Assembly: GCA_900554835.1 (NCBI GenBank)
Contig: USJD01000001.1
Coordinates: forward strand, 1 to 64,000
Source of the DNA: an uncultured Prevotella sp.
GTDB lineage: Bacteria; Bacteroidota; Bacteroidia; Bacteroidales; Bacteroidaceae
Length of the DNA: 64,000 bases
Direction: 5' to 3'
Shown: one piece after another, positions 40,851 to 49,396 of the stretch
How positions within the stretch are numbered: position 1 is the stretch's first letter
Layout: each line of letters starts with the position of its first letter
Notes under the pieces: model-generated
What the model saw: only the letters and a program-made list of their open reading frames with translations
The model's database searches: none
Told to the model about the DNA's origin: nothing
Translations under genes and position numbers: made by a program

Positions 40851-41831
40851 TCAAACCATATCATCCATAATATTTATTGCCTGTTTAAGTTTCTTATTAG
40901 ACATATCGGCGTAACGCATAGTTGTAGAAATATTGCTATGATGCAATTGTGCAGAGGCCAAATAAAGATCTCCTGTCTTTTCATAAATTGCAGTCGCGCA
41001 TGAATGCCTTAGTACATGCGGAGTAATTTTTTTATTAGTTACACCCTCCGCATATTTAATTAACAGCTTTCTTATCGCATCATAACTAATACGCTGCCCA
41101 TACTGAGATACAAACAGAGCATTAGTATTAGCCTTGCCAAAATATTTTTCCCTATCCTTTAACCATGCAACAAGAACTTTCTTAACCTTTTTACTAATCA
41201 ATATATCAAATTCTTTATTTCTTTTTTCAATTACATGGATAGTATTATTCTCCAAGTTTATATCTTCAATATTAATCTGCTCAAGCGCAGCGACACGAAT
41301 GCCTGTAGTTACACCAAGCATGAACAGCAAAAGATCCCTATTTACCATAGTTTCTTTTGCTTCATCCTCAATACACTCAATAATTCCTGTAATTTCATCC
41401 TCTGTTAAATAAGTCGCAGAAGGCTTATCAGTAATTTTAGGTCTGCTCTTTTTTGAAACAGGATTTATTGTTATTTGCTTTGTATCAACCAAAAAATCAA
41501 AAAACGAATTTAGTGCATACCAATGACTTGCTCTAAATGAACTTGAAGTTGCCTTTGTTCTTCCCTTAATCGTTTTTGTTTCAAGACTAATCATATATTT
41601 ATTAACATCCATAGTTGAAACATTTTTATAAAAATTTCTACTATCATTTCCATTTGTTGTAAATTCCATAAAATTTTTCATGGAATTGATATACTCTCCA
41701 ATAGTCCTATAGGACTTTTTTTCTGCACGAAGGGTGTAATAATATTCTGTAAAGATTTCAGGTAATGATTTAAGTTTATTTTCAATCTTTGCAAATTCTA
41801 TAGTTTCTTTTTCTAAACGTCCATTACTCAT
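40851..41831 (-). CDS. Tyrosine recombinase (XerC/D-like integrase)
   Basis: Catalytic residues are visible: TGIRVAAL (Arg), HVLRHSCAT (HxxR), QLHHSNIS (His) and MRYADM (Tyr). N-terminal SAM-like core-binding domain at about 20-115. It cuts and rejoins DNA at short inverted sites. Possible roles: integration, genome dimer resolution, or the inversion seen in the Ro-like gene; no att site could be identified. Confidence 0.93.
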   Translation of the reverse strand: MSNGRLEKETIEFAKIENKLKSLPEIFTEYYYTLRAEKKSYRTIGEYINSMKNFMEFTTNGNDSRNFYKNVSTMDVNKYMISLETKTIKGRTKATSSSFRASHWYALNSFFDFLVDTKQITINPVSKKSRPKITDKPSATYLTEDEITGIIECIEDEAKETMVNRDLLLFMLGVTTGIRVAALEQINIEDINLENNTIHVIEKRNKEFDILISKKVKKVLVAWLKDREKYFGKANTNALFVSQYGQRISYDAIRKLLIKYAEGVTNKKITPHVLRHSCATAIYEKTGDLYLASAQLHHSNISTTMRYADMSNKKLKQAINIMDDMV

Positions 41832-42270
41832 AATAATAATTCTCCTCTTTAATTTTCTTTCTCTTATTAAAGAAATAAATACTCGCCGCTATCCAACCCA
41901 TCCACCAGTCCTTGAAAAGCAAAAGCCCAAGCATGATAAATATATAAGCAATCCAGCCGAAAAACAGTTCCGGAATCTTGCTGTCCTTTACATAGCGTTT
42001 CCGCGCTTCAAGTTCAGTGTAATAATTGCCTTCTGTAATTTCAATAATCTTATTAGGGACATCTTCAGGTTTAACTCCAATATGATTCTGACATATCCCG
42101 CCGCTAAAATTAAAATCCTCGTACATTATATCTAATGGGTGTCCGTCACATCCACAAACACCCCAAAAGACAGCATTAACTACTTTGCCATACTTCGGCT
42201 CTTTCATTGTAAATTTGGTGCCAGAATAATATCTGACACCGTTATACTCGAAATATGCTTCCTTATTCAC
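41824..42270 (-). CDS. Membrane protein, about 148 aa
   Basis: Start at a GTG six bases behind GGAGG, overlapping the upstream stop. Soluble part with CGCDG, then hydrophobic segments PELFFGWIAYIFIMLGLLLF and WWMGWIAASIYFF, and a Lys-rich end. Unknown. Confidence 0.66.
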   Translation of the reverse strand: MNKEAYFEYNGVRYYSGTKFTMKEPKYGKVVNAVFWGVCGCDGHPLDIMYEDFNFSGGICQNHIGVKPEDVPNKIIEITEGNYYTELEARKRYVKDSKIPELFFGWIAYIFIMLGLLLFKDWWMGWIAASIYFFNKRKKIKEENYYYE

Positions 42271-42484
42271 TAGCATCCTCCAAACAAATAATAGCTTCTT
42301 CAAGTGCATCAACCGCACTACTCAAATTATCCTGCGCTTCCTGTGACATATCTCCACGTTCTGAACCCTGCAAACTCTCAGGCATATTATCAAATGCTTC
42401 TTCCTCGTCTGCCAATATAGATGACACAACGTTTTCAATTTGTCTAATTGCGTTTGCTATTTCTTTACGTCTTTTATTATTCAT
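42263..42484 (-). CDS. Acidic helical protein, 73 aa
   Basis: The pattern NNKRRKEI..I....EE.AFDNMPESLQGSERGD..S..A..NLSSAVDALEEAI is widespread in Firmicutes phage genomes. Function unknown. Stop/start contact with the next gene. Confidence 0.78.
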   Translation of the reverse strand: MNNKRRKEIANAIRQIENVVSSILADEEEAFDNMPESLQGSERGDMSQEAQDNLSSAVDALEEAIICLEDASE

Positions 42485-42714
42485 TACACAACTCCCCTTA
42501 TCTTCTTTTCAATTTCCATCTTACGGTCTTTTCTTTTCTGTTTAGCACGAGCACGCTGGGCCCACCATTCATGCTCAAGATTTTTATCAAGGTGCCAACA
42601 TTGTTTTTTAAGGCATTCTTTCCCTGTAATTTGTTTTGGGGTCATGTAACACCCATGTCTTTTGCAATACCCAGCGCAGTTATTACTGCACGTCCCATAA
42701 AGCGTATTTTCCAT
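42484..42714 (-). CDS. Small Cys-rich basic protein, 76 aa
   Basis: CSNNCAGYCKRHGCYM and CLKKQC supply Cys ligands, followed by a basic helix. This kind of protein recurs in phages of the same hosts. First gene after the promoter at 42.74 kb. Confidence 0.75.
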   Translation of the reverse strand: MENTLYGTCSNNCAGYCKRHGCYMTPKQITGKECLKKQCWHLDKNLEHEWWAQRARAKQKRKDRKMEIEKKIRGVV

Positions 42715-42734
42715 ATATCATCTTCCTTTCTTGG

Positions 42735-42763
42735 ATTATACCAAATTAATTTTGTCTTGTCAA
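42735..42763 (-). promoter_or_regulatory. Promoter (42.7 kb)
   Basis: TTGACA 42758-42763, 17 bp, TATAAT 42735-42740; the spacer holds ACAAAATTAATT. Confidence 0.82.
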
Positions 42764-42771
42764 GTCTAAAT

Positions 42772-43290
42772 TTAAGCTATTTTCATGCGCTTTGCCATAG
42801 CTTTGCGATACGGTTCAAACTCTGCAACCTCATCATAATTAATATCATTAAGAATTTGCATACGTTCATTTTCTGTTAAAATTCTTGTCACTCTAATACG
42901 GTCTGTGATTACCCAAAGTCTATTTCCAGATTCTCTAAAATTATAGAACCCGCCATCAGGCAATCTATCCACAAAACACTTTTTCGGAAGCTGCTCGACA
43001 ACAGAAGTATAATCAACATCGGCAACATATTCTACCTCGCACCAAACTCTACGGAAACGTTTCCCTCTCTGACTTTTATAAGTTCCATCTGCAGACATAA
43101 GCCAAGGGGCAGAAGGGATGGTAGCACCCAAATGCCAGCCGGGTCTATGTGCAAAGCCCGGATGATGATCAATAATCTCAGCCATAACCCATTCATTCAT
43201 AGGGGTTTCCTCAGTTTTTCCAATAAAAAGAGGGAACAACTTATTGTCATCCCTCATCTCAAACAATTTATATCCTTTTTTAATTTCCAT
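42772..43290 (-). CDS. Conserved phage protein, 172 aa
   Basis: Contains PGFAHRPGWHLG..PSAPWL...GTYKSQRGKRFRRVWCEVEY, a pattern common in uncharacterised phage proteins. Function unknown. Confidence 0.78.
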   Translation of the reverse strand: MEIKKGYKLFEMRDDNKLFPLFIGKTEETPMNEWVMAEIIDHHPGFAHRPGWHLGATIPSAPWLMSADGTYKSQRGKRFRRVWCEVEYVADVDYTSVVEQLPKKCFVDRLPDGGFYNFRESGNRLWVITDRIRVTRILTENERMQILNDINYDEVAEFEPYRKAMAKRMKIA

Positions 43291-43313
43291 TTTAAATCTC
43301 CTTTTTATTAATC

Positions 43314-43505
43314 TTAAAATGTTCCATTAGAGTCAAATTCTTTATATAACTCTGATAGTGCAAAGATCCTTGCATCAAAAAGGTTCAACACATCTTTGTG
43401 CTCATACCCATTCTTCTGGATATACGCAGTTTTCAATTCTTTTTCCTTTTCAATTTTTGTATCAATAATAGAATAAATCTCATATTGTGAAAATTTCTTT
43501 TCCAT
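43314..43505 (-). CDS. Hypothetical protein, 63 aa
   Basis: Helical, Lys/Glu-rich. AAGGAGA-type site ahead of ATG. Unknown. Confidence 0.65.
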   Translation of the reverse strand: MEKKFSQYEIYSIIDTKIEKEKELKTAYIQKNGYEHKDVLNLFDARIFALSELYKEFDSNGTF

Positions 43506-43557
43506 TTTAAATCTCCTTTATATTATATCTACTAAAGGACACAAAAAACGAGCATTT

Positions 43558-43782
43558 TCAATTTAAACGCAGAATAGGAAATCTATCTCTATCTGTATAA
43601 TATTCGCTTATACACCAAGGATTTTCCCGACTCACAATCCATTCAACTGAACTGCCCTTAAATCTCTTTTTGGCTATTCTCACTGCGCTACTCTTGTGAA
43701 GATATTCTTCCATTGTCACACCAGCGGCATAACACTTCCCATTTTCATCAAATCTCTTAAACCAAATGCGCCACTTTTCCAT
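43558..43782 (-). CDS. Hypothetical basic protein, 74 aa
   Basis: Small alpha/beta protein with SSAVRIAKKRFKG. Two bases separate it from the upstream stop. Unknown. Confidence 0.65.
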   Translation of the reverse strand: MEKWRIWFKRFDENGKCYAAGVTMEEYLHKSSAVRIAKKRFKGSSVEWIVSRENPWCISEYYTDRDRFPILRLN

Positions 43783-43784
43783 TT

Positions 43785-44045
43785 TTATTCTTCCTCATAA
43801 TTAATTTCGAAATCTTCTTTATTCCAAATATGCTTTTTAGTCCAATCTACTCTATGTGGGTCTCCATAAAGAAATGCATTCATTTGTTCATTCACAATAT
43901 CAGCACTTGCGCAACAAAGATCGATTTCAATCCCATCAGGTCTTCTTATATACAAAAAGATTTCAGGATAATCTTTCGGGTCTCCCCCAATTTCTGCACA
44001 AAGCATACCAAAAGGTGTTTCGACTTCAAGAGTTTTCTTTTCCAT
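43785..44045 (-). CDS. Hypothetical protein, 86 aa
   Basis: Start at MEKKTLEVETPFGML, with GAGGAGATATAAA ahead. The pattern FGMLCAEIGGDPKDYPEIFLYIRRPDG is beta-rich and conserved-looking. Unknown. Confidence 0.7.
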   Translation of the reverse strand: MEKKTLEVETPFGMLCAEIGGDPKDYPEIFLYIRRPDGIEIDLCCASADIVNEQMNAFLYGDPHRVDWTKKHIWNKEDFEINYEEE

Positions 44046-44056
44046 TTTATATCTCC

Positions 44057-44419
44057 TCATTTCTGCAAAATCTTTGCAAATTCATAATATTTCTTCCATG
44101 ATTTCTTAGGAAGATCTTTTTTAAGGTCAATCATTTCTTTAAGAATTTTCCAATTTCTCTTTATTTTACGAAATGGCTTCCAAATAATGTTCTTCATCTC
44201 ACACAGCCAACAAACTTCTGTAGATAGGCTATCATAACCATCAAGTGTATAAAAATACTCCGTATACACGACATTTAGTTTGTGCCACTTTCCGCATTCG
44301 CTACACTTATAATCCCAAGTACTCCACTCACGAGAGTTCTGTGGAAGTTCTGTATAGAAGTAATCATATTCATCATATTCAGCTCCCTCAGTTACAGGAA
44401 TTCTCCACCAGTTTTTCAT
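44057..44419 (-). CDS. Protein with Cys-pair region and basic tail, 120 aa
   Basis: CSECGKWHKL and CWLCEM form a possible zinc ribbon; the last 45 residues are Lys-rich. Unknown function. Confidence 0.68.
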   Translation of the reverse strand: MKNWWRIPVTEGAEYDEYDYFYTELPQNSREWSTWDYKCSECGKWHKLNVVYTEYFYTLDGYDSLSTEVCWLCEMKNIIWKPFRKIKRNWKILKEMIDLKKDLPKKSWKKYYEFAKILQK

Positions 44420-44430
44420 AATTAATCTCC

Positions 44431-44682
44431 TTAATTATAAATGATTCCAATTTTCATATATGTCGTATCAATTCTATCATTAAATCTATTAAAAATTACT
44501 GCAATGCCTTCCTCTTCATCAATGAATGCATTAGTATCCCAGCCATTCTCTTCCTTATCAATACGGACTTCTTCATTAAATGAATCTCTAAGAAATTTCT
44601 GCGCTTGCTTAAAAGTTTCAAACAAATATACTGGAATTTCAGCATCAAACGAATATTCGAATATTACCGCATAGTTTTTCAT
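44431..44682 (-). CDS. Hypothetical protein, 83 aa
   Basis: Alpha/beta, acidic, no motif. Good site GGGGGATTAATC before ATG. Unknown. Confidence 0.68.
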   Translation of the reverse strand: MKNYAVIFEYSFDAEIPVYLFETFKQAQKFLRDSFNEEVRIDKEENGWDTNAFIDEEEGIAVIFNRFNDRIDTTYMKIGIIYN

Positions 44683-44684
44683 GA

Positions 44685-44837
44685 TTAATCCCCCTTGAGC
44701 AATTCTGTAACAAGTTTAATTACATAGTCATTTGCCTGATCTATGTTGTCACAATAGATTCCAATTTCCTGATATGTTTCATCATCACTAATTTTAATAA
44801 ATCTTCCGTCTTTGCTTGAGATATCAATGTGTTTCAT
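44685..44837 (-). CDS. Small hypothetical protein, 50 aa
   Basis: Frame with GGGAGGATAATT before ATG 44837, filling an otherwise empty gap. Acidic with a central Cys. Unknown. Confidence 0.65.
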   Translation of the reverse strand: MKHIDISSKDGRFIKISDDETYQEIGIYCDNIDQANDYVIKLVTELLKGD

Positions 44838-44839
44838 AA

Positions 44840-45226
44840 TTATCCTCCCTTTTCATTTACAAGTGTTATTCCAGATAACAATTTGTAGCTCGATGCCTTT
44901 CTTTGGGGTATGGGTATTTTATTCTGATGTGCAAAGAATTTAATGTCGCTTCTATATTCTAGCAATGTTTTGGTAAGTTTGATAATTTTTGCTGTTTGCG
45001 CGGCATTCAAATCTGCCATACCAATAAGATGGTACAAATCGCTTGTAACAAATTTATCCATTTTTCCTTGCGCTTCCCGACAAGAAGAAATAGTCAAGTT
45101 GATCTGCTCAATCATCATTTTGCTGATGTCTTGTGAGTACAGATTGTACCAAGATAAAGCGGATTCACATTGATTAATTTGATTGGCAAGGGTTTGAACT
45201 ATCATCTGATAATCTGAATCTTTCAT
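44840..45226 (-). CDS. Helical protein, 128 aa
   Basis: Gln/Ile-rich helices over most of its length and no known motif. Two bases from the next start. Unknown. Confidence 0.68.
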   Translation of the reverse strand: MKDSDYQMIVQTLANQINQCESALSWYNLYSQDISKMMIEQINLTISSCREAQGKMDKFVTSDLYHLIGMADLNAAQTAKIIKLTKTLLEYRSDIKFFAHQNKIPIPQRKASSYKLLSGITLVNEKGG

Positions 45227-45238
45227 AATTAAATCCCT

Positions 45239-45622
45239 TTATATAATCTCTTCGATCCACCGTCTATTATCGTCTGTCACTTCAACACACACAGTTTCCT
45301 TAAGTTTGTTATAAGCATACTCGCTCCACTCTTTAAACTGCCTTGCGATTGCCTTCTGATTTTCTCTTACATCGTAAATATCATCAGAAATCATATCTAA
45401 TTCTACAGCTTGATTGCATCCACCCCCATAATAACCATAGCAGAGTACCCCGCCCTCTTCATCAAACAGTTGCGTGATTTTTATACCATACCAGCCCGTA
45501 GGGTCAGGGATATCGTCTTCACACTGTTTTGAGTCATATGTGAAATCAAATAACGTATCCCAAGGTGCAGAAGCTATTGCGTCTGCAAACTGATCTACTG
45601 TCATGTAAATATATTTATCCAT
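45239..45622 (-). CDS. Hypothetical acidic protein, 127 aa
   Basis: Contains LCYGYYGGGCNQAVELD and Trp-rich helices; loosely similar to SMI1-like folds, not enough to name it. Unknown. Confidence 0.66.
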   Translation of the reverse strand: MDKYIYMTVDQFADAIASAPWDTLFDFTYDSKQCEDDIPDPTGWYGIKITQLFDEEGGVLCYGYYGGGCNQAVELDMISDDIYDVRENQKAIARQFKEWSEYAYNKLKETVCVEVTDDNRRWIEEII

Positions 45623-45623
45623 T

Positions 45624-45776
45624 TCAATTCCTCCTAATTTTTCTTAGCGCATAATCCATAATCTTACAATATTCTTCATTAGTGATTGCATCATCAAACG
45701 CTGCACGTTCTTCAACAATTTCCGTTAACTCATCAATGTCTGTTGAGTTATCAATTTGTTTAATATAATATTCCAT
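45624..45776 (-). CDS. Small hypothetical protein, 50 aa
   Basis: ATG 45776 to TGA 45624, in the gap between two genes, with GAGGTGTAGG ahead. Acidic helix, basic end (LRKIRRN). Its end provides the ribosome site of the next gene. Confidence 0.65.
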   Translation of the reverse strand: MEYYIKQIDNSTDIDELTEIVEERAAFDDAITNEEYCKIMDYALRKIRRN

Positions 45777-45784
45777 CCTACACC

Positions 45785-46042
45785 TCAGCTAAACCAGCAA
45801 TTATACTTTTCCGCAATATCATTTACCTCCTCAAAAGAAGCAGCAGAACCATAAAGTCGCTGACACCATTTATTAGTTTCCTTCTCTAAATTTTCATAAT
45901 CATTTTGAGGGTTATCATTCTTCCACATGTCCCATACAAAATCACAAATCTTTGCTGTTACAAAACAAGTATCTTCATCCCATATAAGAACAACCGGCAC
46001 CCCAGTAACAGGGCACTGAAAATCAGCGCTTGTATAAATCAT
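45785..46042 (-). CDS. Hypothetical protein, 85 aa
   Basis: Starts MIYTSADFQCPVTGVPVVLIWDEDTCFVTA, beta-rich, then helical. Overlaps the upstream gene by four bases. Unknown. Confidence 0.66.
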   Translation of the reverse strand: MIYTSADFQCPVTGVPVVLIWDEDTCFVTAKICDFVWDMWKNDNPQNDYENLEKETNKWCQRLYGSAASFEEVNDIAEKYNCWFS

Positions 46043-46272
46043 TTTATCACCTTCGTGCGACGGAATATATCACGTCCCATTACTATAATTGTTCCCTTTT
46101 CCACATCTCTAAGTTTCTTCTTAAAAAGCATATCATCATAGTCCATTATATCAATGCCCTCCAAAGGACTTTCCATAGTGCTTACCCATTTCAGGCAACA
46201 CTCCTTAAGCTTACTAGTCAGTTCTTTCTTGGAAACTGAATTTCCATTCACAAAATACTGATATTTATTCAT
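46039..46272 (-). CDS. Hypothetical protein, 77 aa
   Basis: Start at MNKYQYFVNG. Ends in basic GRDIFRRTKVIK. Unknown. Confidence 0.64.
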   Translation of the reverse strand: MNKYQYFVNGNSVSKKELTSKLKECCLKWVSTMESPLEGIDIMDYDDMLFKKKLRDVEKGTIIVMGRDIFRRTKVIK

Positions 46273-46273
46273 T

Positions 46274-46405
46274 TTATTTCTGTTTCCTCCATACATTATA
46301 ATAATAACCAGCATCCATGATGGTGTACCCACCATCTATTTTAACAACAATCTCATCCCCTCTGGCATGTTTCTTAGCCTGATATCTGGTTTTATAAATA
46401 AGCAT
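46274..46405 (-). CDS. Small phage protein, 43 aa
   Basis: MLIYKTRYQAKKHARGDEIVVKIDGGYTIM.. is a short protein type often seen in Firmicutes phages. Its ATG overlaps the upstream TAA. Unknown function. Confidence 0.68.
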   Translation of the reverse strand: MLIYKTRYQAKKHARGDEIVVKIDGGYTIMDAGYYYNVWRKQK

Positions 46406-46527
46406 TATTCTCTTCCTTTCAAGATTTCAATAATATGAGAAATGTCAAGGTCATCAATCTCTTCATTTGCATCATATTTATCAATAAGCTCTCTACAAAA
46501 TTCAATTGCTTTATCTACATTAGTCAT
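46405..46527 (-). CDS. Small acidic protein, 40 aa
   Basis: ATG 46527 with GGGAGGAAAAGAA ahead; stop overlaps the next start. Short helical peptide. Unknown. Confidence 0.62.
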   Translation of the reverse strand: MTNVDKAIEFCRELIDKYDANEEIDDLDISHIIEILKGRE

Positions 46528-46539
46528 TTCTTTTCCTCC

Positions 46540-47232
46540 CTAAATTAAATTGTCTTCAAGCACAAGTACATTGACTTTCTTACTGTAGGCAGTACAGGCA
46601 TCGATACAAATGATATCGTTATCAATATACGGCTCAAAATTAGCACCCTCACCCCATTCAGGAGTTCCATATGCTCTATGGTTTGCATAGCTGCAATGCC
46701 AATGCCCTACAACTATCTGTTTCCCTCCTACGGTGTAATACTCAGACTCAGCAAATCCATTAAGCCATCTTGCCTTTTCCCATTCAGCATAAGATGCATT
46801 ACGCCAATCCTCCAAGAAGGGAATATATCCATGAGTGAAGATGTAATGCTGGGTTTCAAAATAATCCACCATAATATCAAGCATCGGTTTCATTTTGAAA
46901 TACGCAACAGAACATGCCACTCTAAAGCTCTCCGTATTAGGAGCAAGATCAAGCACTGTTTGATAAGTTCCATTGTGGAAATCATTTAAATGCGGAGATC
47001 CTCTCTGCATCATATCAAGCATGAGAGATTCATGATTACCTCGCACCAAAACCTTATTGGGAAGTTCCATCAGATAATCAATCATTTCTGCAGGTTTAGG
47101 CCCTCTGTCAACTGTATCTCCACAATGTATAAGCATGTGATTAGGATTCTCTTTATCAAATCCTGCTTCATCCAATGCCTTAATCATTTCATCAAAGTAT
47201 GAATGAGTATCGCTCACTACAAAAAGTTTCAT
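46540..47232 (-). CDS. Serine/threonine-phosphatase-type metallophosphoesterase
   Basis: Motifs SDTHSYF, HCGDTVDRGP, VRGNHESL, FTHGY and VVGHWHC give the complete binuclear metal site of PPP/ApaH/PrpE-like enzymes. 230 residues. Possible substrates: phosphoproteins or dinucleoside polyphosphates, as for the lambda phosphatase. Confidence 0.9.
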   Translation of the reverse strand: MKLFVVSDTHSYFDEMIKALDEAGFDKENPNHMLIHCGDTVDRGPKPAEMIDYLMELPNKVLVRGNHESLMLDMMQRGSPHLNDFHNGTYQTVLDLAPNTESFRVACSVAYFKMKPMLDIMVDYFETQHYIFTHGYIPFLEDWRNASYAEWEKARWLNGFAESEYYTVGGKQIVVGHWHCSYANHRAYGTPEWGEGANFEPYIDNDIICIDACTAYSKKVNVLVLEDNLI

Positions 47233-47427
47233 TTACACTCTCCCATAATCATAAATCTGAGCTTTATTTCTGCCACAGTCAATATCTGCCACAAGTCTGC
47301 TCTCTGCATCAAACATTTTATAATTGGTTCCCTTATGTTTTGTTTCCGCTACATCAATTCCCATTCTATGGAGCTGGCTTTTAACCAGCTCATAACCACA
47401 TAAATTTAATATCGTTATCTTTCTCAT
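47233..47427 (-). CDS. Hypothetical protein, 64 aa
   Basis: Start at MRKITILNLCG with GGAGG eight bases ahead. The body KSQLHRMGIDVAETKHKGTNYKMF is small alpha/beta. Unknown. Confidence 0.65.
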   Translation of the reverse strand: MRKITILNLCGYELVKSQLHRMGIDVAETKHKGTNYKMFDAESRLVADIDCGRNKAQIYDYGRV

Positions 47428-47445
47428 TACATACACCTCCAAATT

Positions 47446-48129
47446 TTAATGCTGAATAAACTTGACTGCCTTTACATTTTTCTTCCAGCACTTCTGACAG
47501 ATACTGCAAGTTATCAGCTTGTCTTTCTGATTCGGACAACCAGTGATTCCCTTCGGGAATTCAGGATTAAGAGTCTTATCAGTAAAATCTACATAAGCCA
47601 CAGGTAGATTGTGAGGGTTCTCTACCTTCCAGCCCAGATGCCAAGCAGAAAACATTACATTGAAATTATCTGGTAGCTTTCCATGCTTATCAAGCCAATC
47701 ATTTACAATGTAATACTTCTTAGTAAATGCCATAAACTTAATCTTCGGGAACTCCAGAGCCAGATTTACCATTCCCTCAAAAAAAGCTGCATCAGGAATA
47801 TCTCCGCTATCGTACCATCTGAACAGCGGGAACGGACGATGCTCAAGCTTAAACTTAACCTGTGCCCAAAAGTCTTCAGGATTTTCATTATAAAGTCTCA
47901 GATTCCTTGTATATGCGCCAACCACAGTAGCCATATTCTGCGTCCCTTTCATGCAGTAGCATCCTGTTGCCTTACAAGGTGCGTCCTCTCTGCAAGTACT
48001 AGTAGGAAATGCAAGTGTATTGCACATAGGGCCTGTCTTAGAATTGTGACAACTAAGATTAATCTCATTTGTCTTACAAGCAAGTTCCCAAATATATTCA
48101 TCTCTCGGTATCATTATTTTCTCTTCCAT
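47446..48129 (-). CDS. Gp88-family phage protein
   Basis: CNTLAFPTSTCREDAPCKATGCYCMKG and FRWYDSGDI plus a C-terminal CPNQ..CSICQKCW cluster match the gene-product-88 family of phages (many Cys, unknown function). Possibly an iron-sulfur or zinc protein. Confidence 0.78.
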   Translation of the reverse strand: MEEKIMIPRDEYIWELACKTNEINLSCHNSKTGPMCNTLAFPTSTCREDAPCKATGCYCMKGTQNMATVVGAYTRNLRLYNENPEDFWAQVKFKLEHRPFPLFRWYDSGDIPDAAFFEGMVNLALEFPKIKFMAFTKKYYIVNDWLDKHGKLPDNFNVMFSAWHLGWKVENPHNLPVAYVDFTDKTLNPEFPKGITGCPNQKDKLITCSICQKCWKKNVKAVKFIQH

Positions 48130-48152
48130 TTTATTATCTCCTTCATATTACA

Positions 48153-48167
48153 TTAATTTTGTATTGT
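48153..48167 (-). promoter_or_regulatory. Conserved leader motif without promoter
   Basis: ACAATACAAAATTAA follows the TAA of the 100-aa gene at once, ahead of the Gp88-like gene. No -35/-10 boxes between. Confidence 0.7.
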
Positions 48168-48470
48168 TTACTTTACCTCTAATTCATCAATCCATACCTG
48201 ATGAATTGTGTGATATTCATCGCTTCCATATGACATTTCAAAATAAATTTCATCATCTTCTATATAAAGAGCTGCCACATCTCCCTCTGGATAAAGCTCT
48301 TTATCACCATATTTTTCAATCTCTTCTGAGAAAATATTTTTGTAAAATGCTACCTCCTTTTCTTTTTGCTTTATTGCATCCTGTTTATTTGAATAACACC
48401 CATTTTGGTGTAAATTTACATTAAAATCATAATCATATTGGGACATTGACATTACGTTATAAACTTTCAT
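48168..48470 (-). CDS. Hypothetical protein, 100 aa
   Basis: Acidic alpha/beta protein with DEIYFEMSYGSDEYH. One-base contact with the upstream gene. Unknown. Confidence 0.68.
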   Translation of the reverse strand: MKVYNVMSMSQYDYDFNVNLHQNGCYSNKQDAIKQKEKEVAFYKNIFSEEIEKYGDKELYPEGDVAALYIEDDEIYFEMSYGSDEYHTIHQVWIDELEVK

Positions 48471-48961
48471 TACTCTTCCTCCTTAAAAAATACATCTTCA
48501 TATCCAAGAGCACATAGCTCCTCATCCTCAAAGCCAATATCGTGAAGCTCATCCTTTACAGAATCAGTTTCAGTAAAAATCAATGCATAATTAATTGTAC
48601 TCTGTAGAAGTGAGATTGCCCTCTGGTAACTTAGATCTCCAAATTCTGCGGAAAGCCAAATTTCTCTCTGCATATACATAAGGATATCATTTGACTCAAA
48701 CTCAGCAAGTTCTCTTGCACACTCACAAACTCCCTTTTCAACATCTCTACCTACAAGGAGAATCTTATTCTCTGCTTCTGCCTTATTATGACTCTCATCT
48801 ATATGCTGTATCTGTTTATTGAACCATTCAGTATCTTTTAGAGTTTCCTGTCCACACTCAATCATATAGCCGATTGCTGCACGAAAAATAACATCCCATG
48901 CAGAAGTATATTTGCGACGAATATCATCGATTGCCTTTTTGGTTTCTGTATAATTATTCAT
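48470..48961 (-). CDS. Helical acidic protein, 163 aa
   Basis: All-helical appearance, with a very acidic C-terminus. No motif. Unknown. Confidence 0.68.
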   Translation of the reverse strand: MNNYTETKKAIDDIRRKYTSAWDVIFRAAIGYMIECGQETLKDTEWFNKQIQHIDESHNKAEAENKILLVGRDVEKGVCECARELAEFESNDILMYMQREIWLSAEFGDLSYQRAISLLQSTINYALIFTETDSVKDELHDIGFEDEELCALGYEDVFFKEEE

Positions 48962-49177
48962 TTATTCATCCTCCTCATCAATTTCTATATTAAATTCAAT
49001 ATGAATACATTTCTTTTTCTCGTCATACCATATATCCATACCCCCAATTTCATAATTTTCCCACTCAGAATATTCTTCCTCTGAAATATTGAATGTTTTT
49101 TCGCTATTGCAATCAAATATTGAGAACTCTACATTATCAAGAGAACAACAAGCACTTATAAAATCATAAATTGTCAT
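48962..49177 (-). CDS. Acidic protein, 71 aa
   Basis: YDFISACCSLDNVEFSIFD pattern occurs in small phage proteins. Strongly acidic end. Unknown. Confidence 0.66.
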   Translation of the reverse strand: MTIYDFISACCSLDNVEFSIFDCNSEKTFNISEEEYSEWENYEIGGMDIWYDEKKKCIHIEFNIEIDEEDE

Positions 49178-49396
49178 TTACTCATCCTCCTCTGTTGTAA
49201 TATATTTGATATAATCTTCATCTTCATCGTCCCATAATTCAAACCAATCATATGGGTCTCCGCAACTGCTTCTAAATTCCGTTATCTTATGCCTTTCAAC
49301 TACTTTTTTTGCAAGAGATTCCATATCCGGTTTATCACCTTTATTTAGCTCATCATACACATCATTGTCTTTGTCATATCCCATTAAATGTATCAT
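49178..49396 (-). CDS. Acidic protein, 72 aa
   Basis: Highly acidic, with CGDPYDWFELWDDEDEDY. No family. Contacts its neighbours directly. Confidence 0.66.
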   Translation of the reverse strand: MIHLMGYDKDNDVYDELNKGDKPDMESLAKKVVERHKITEFRSSCGDPYDWFELWDDEDEDYIKYITTEEDE

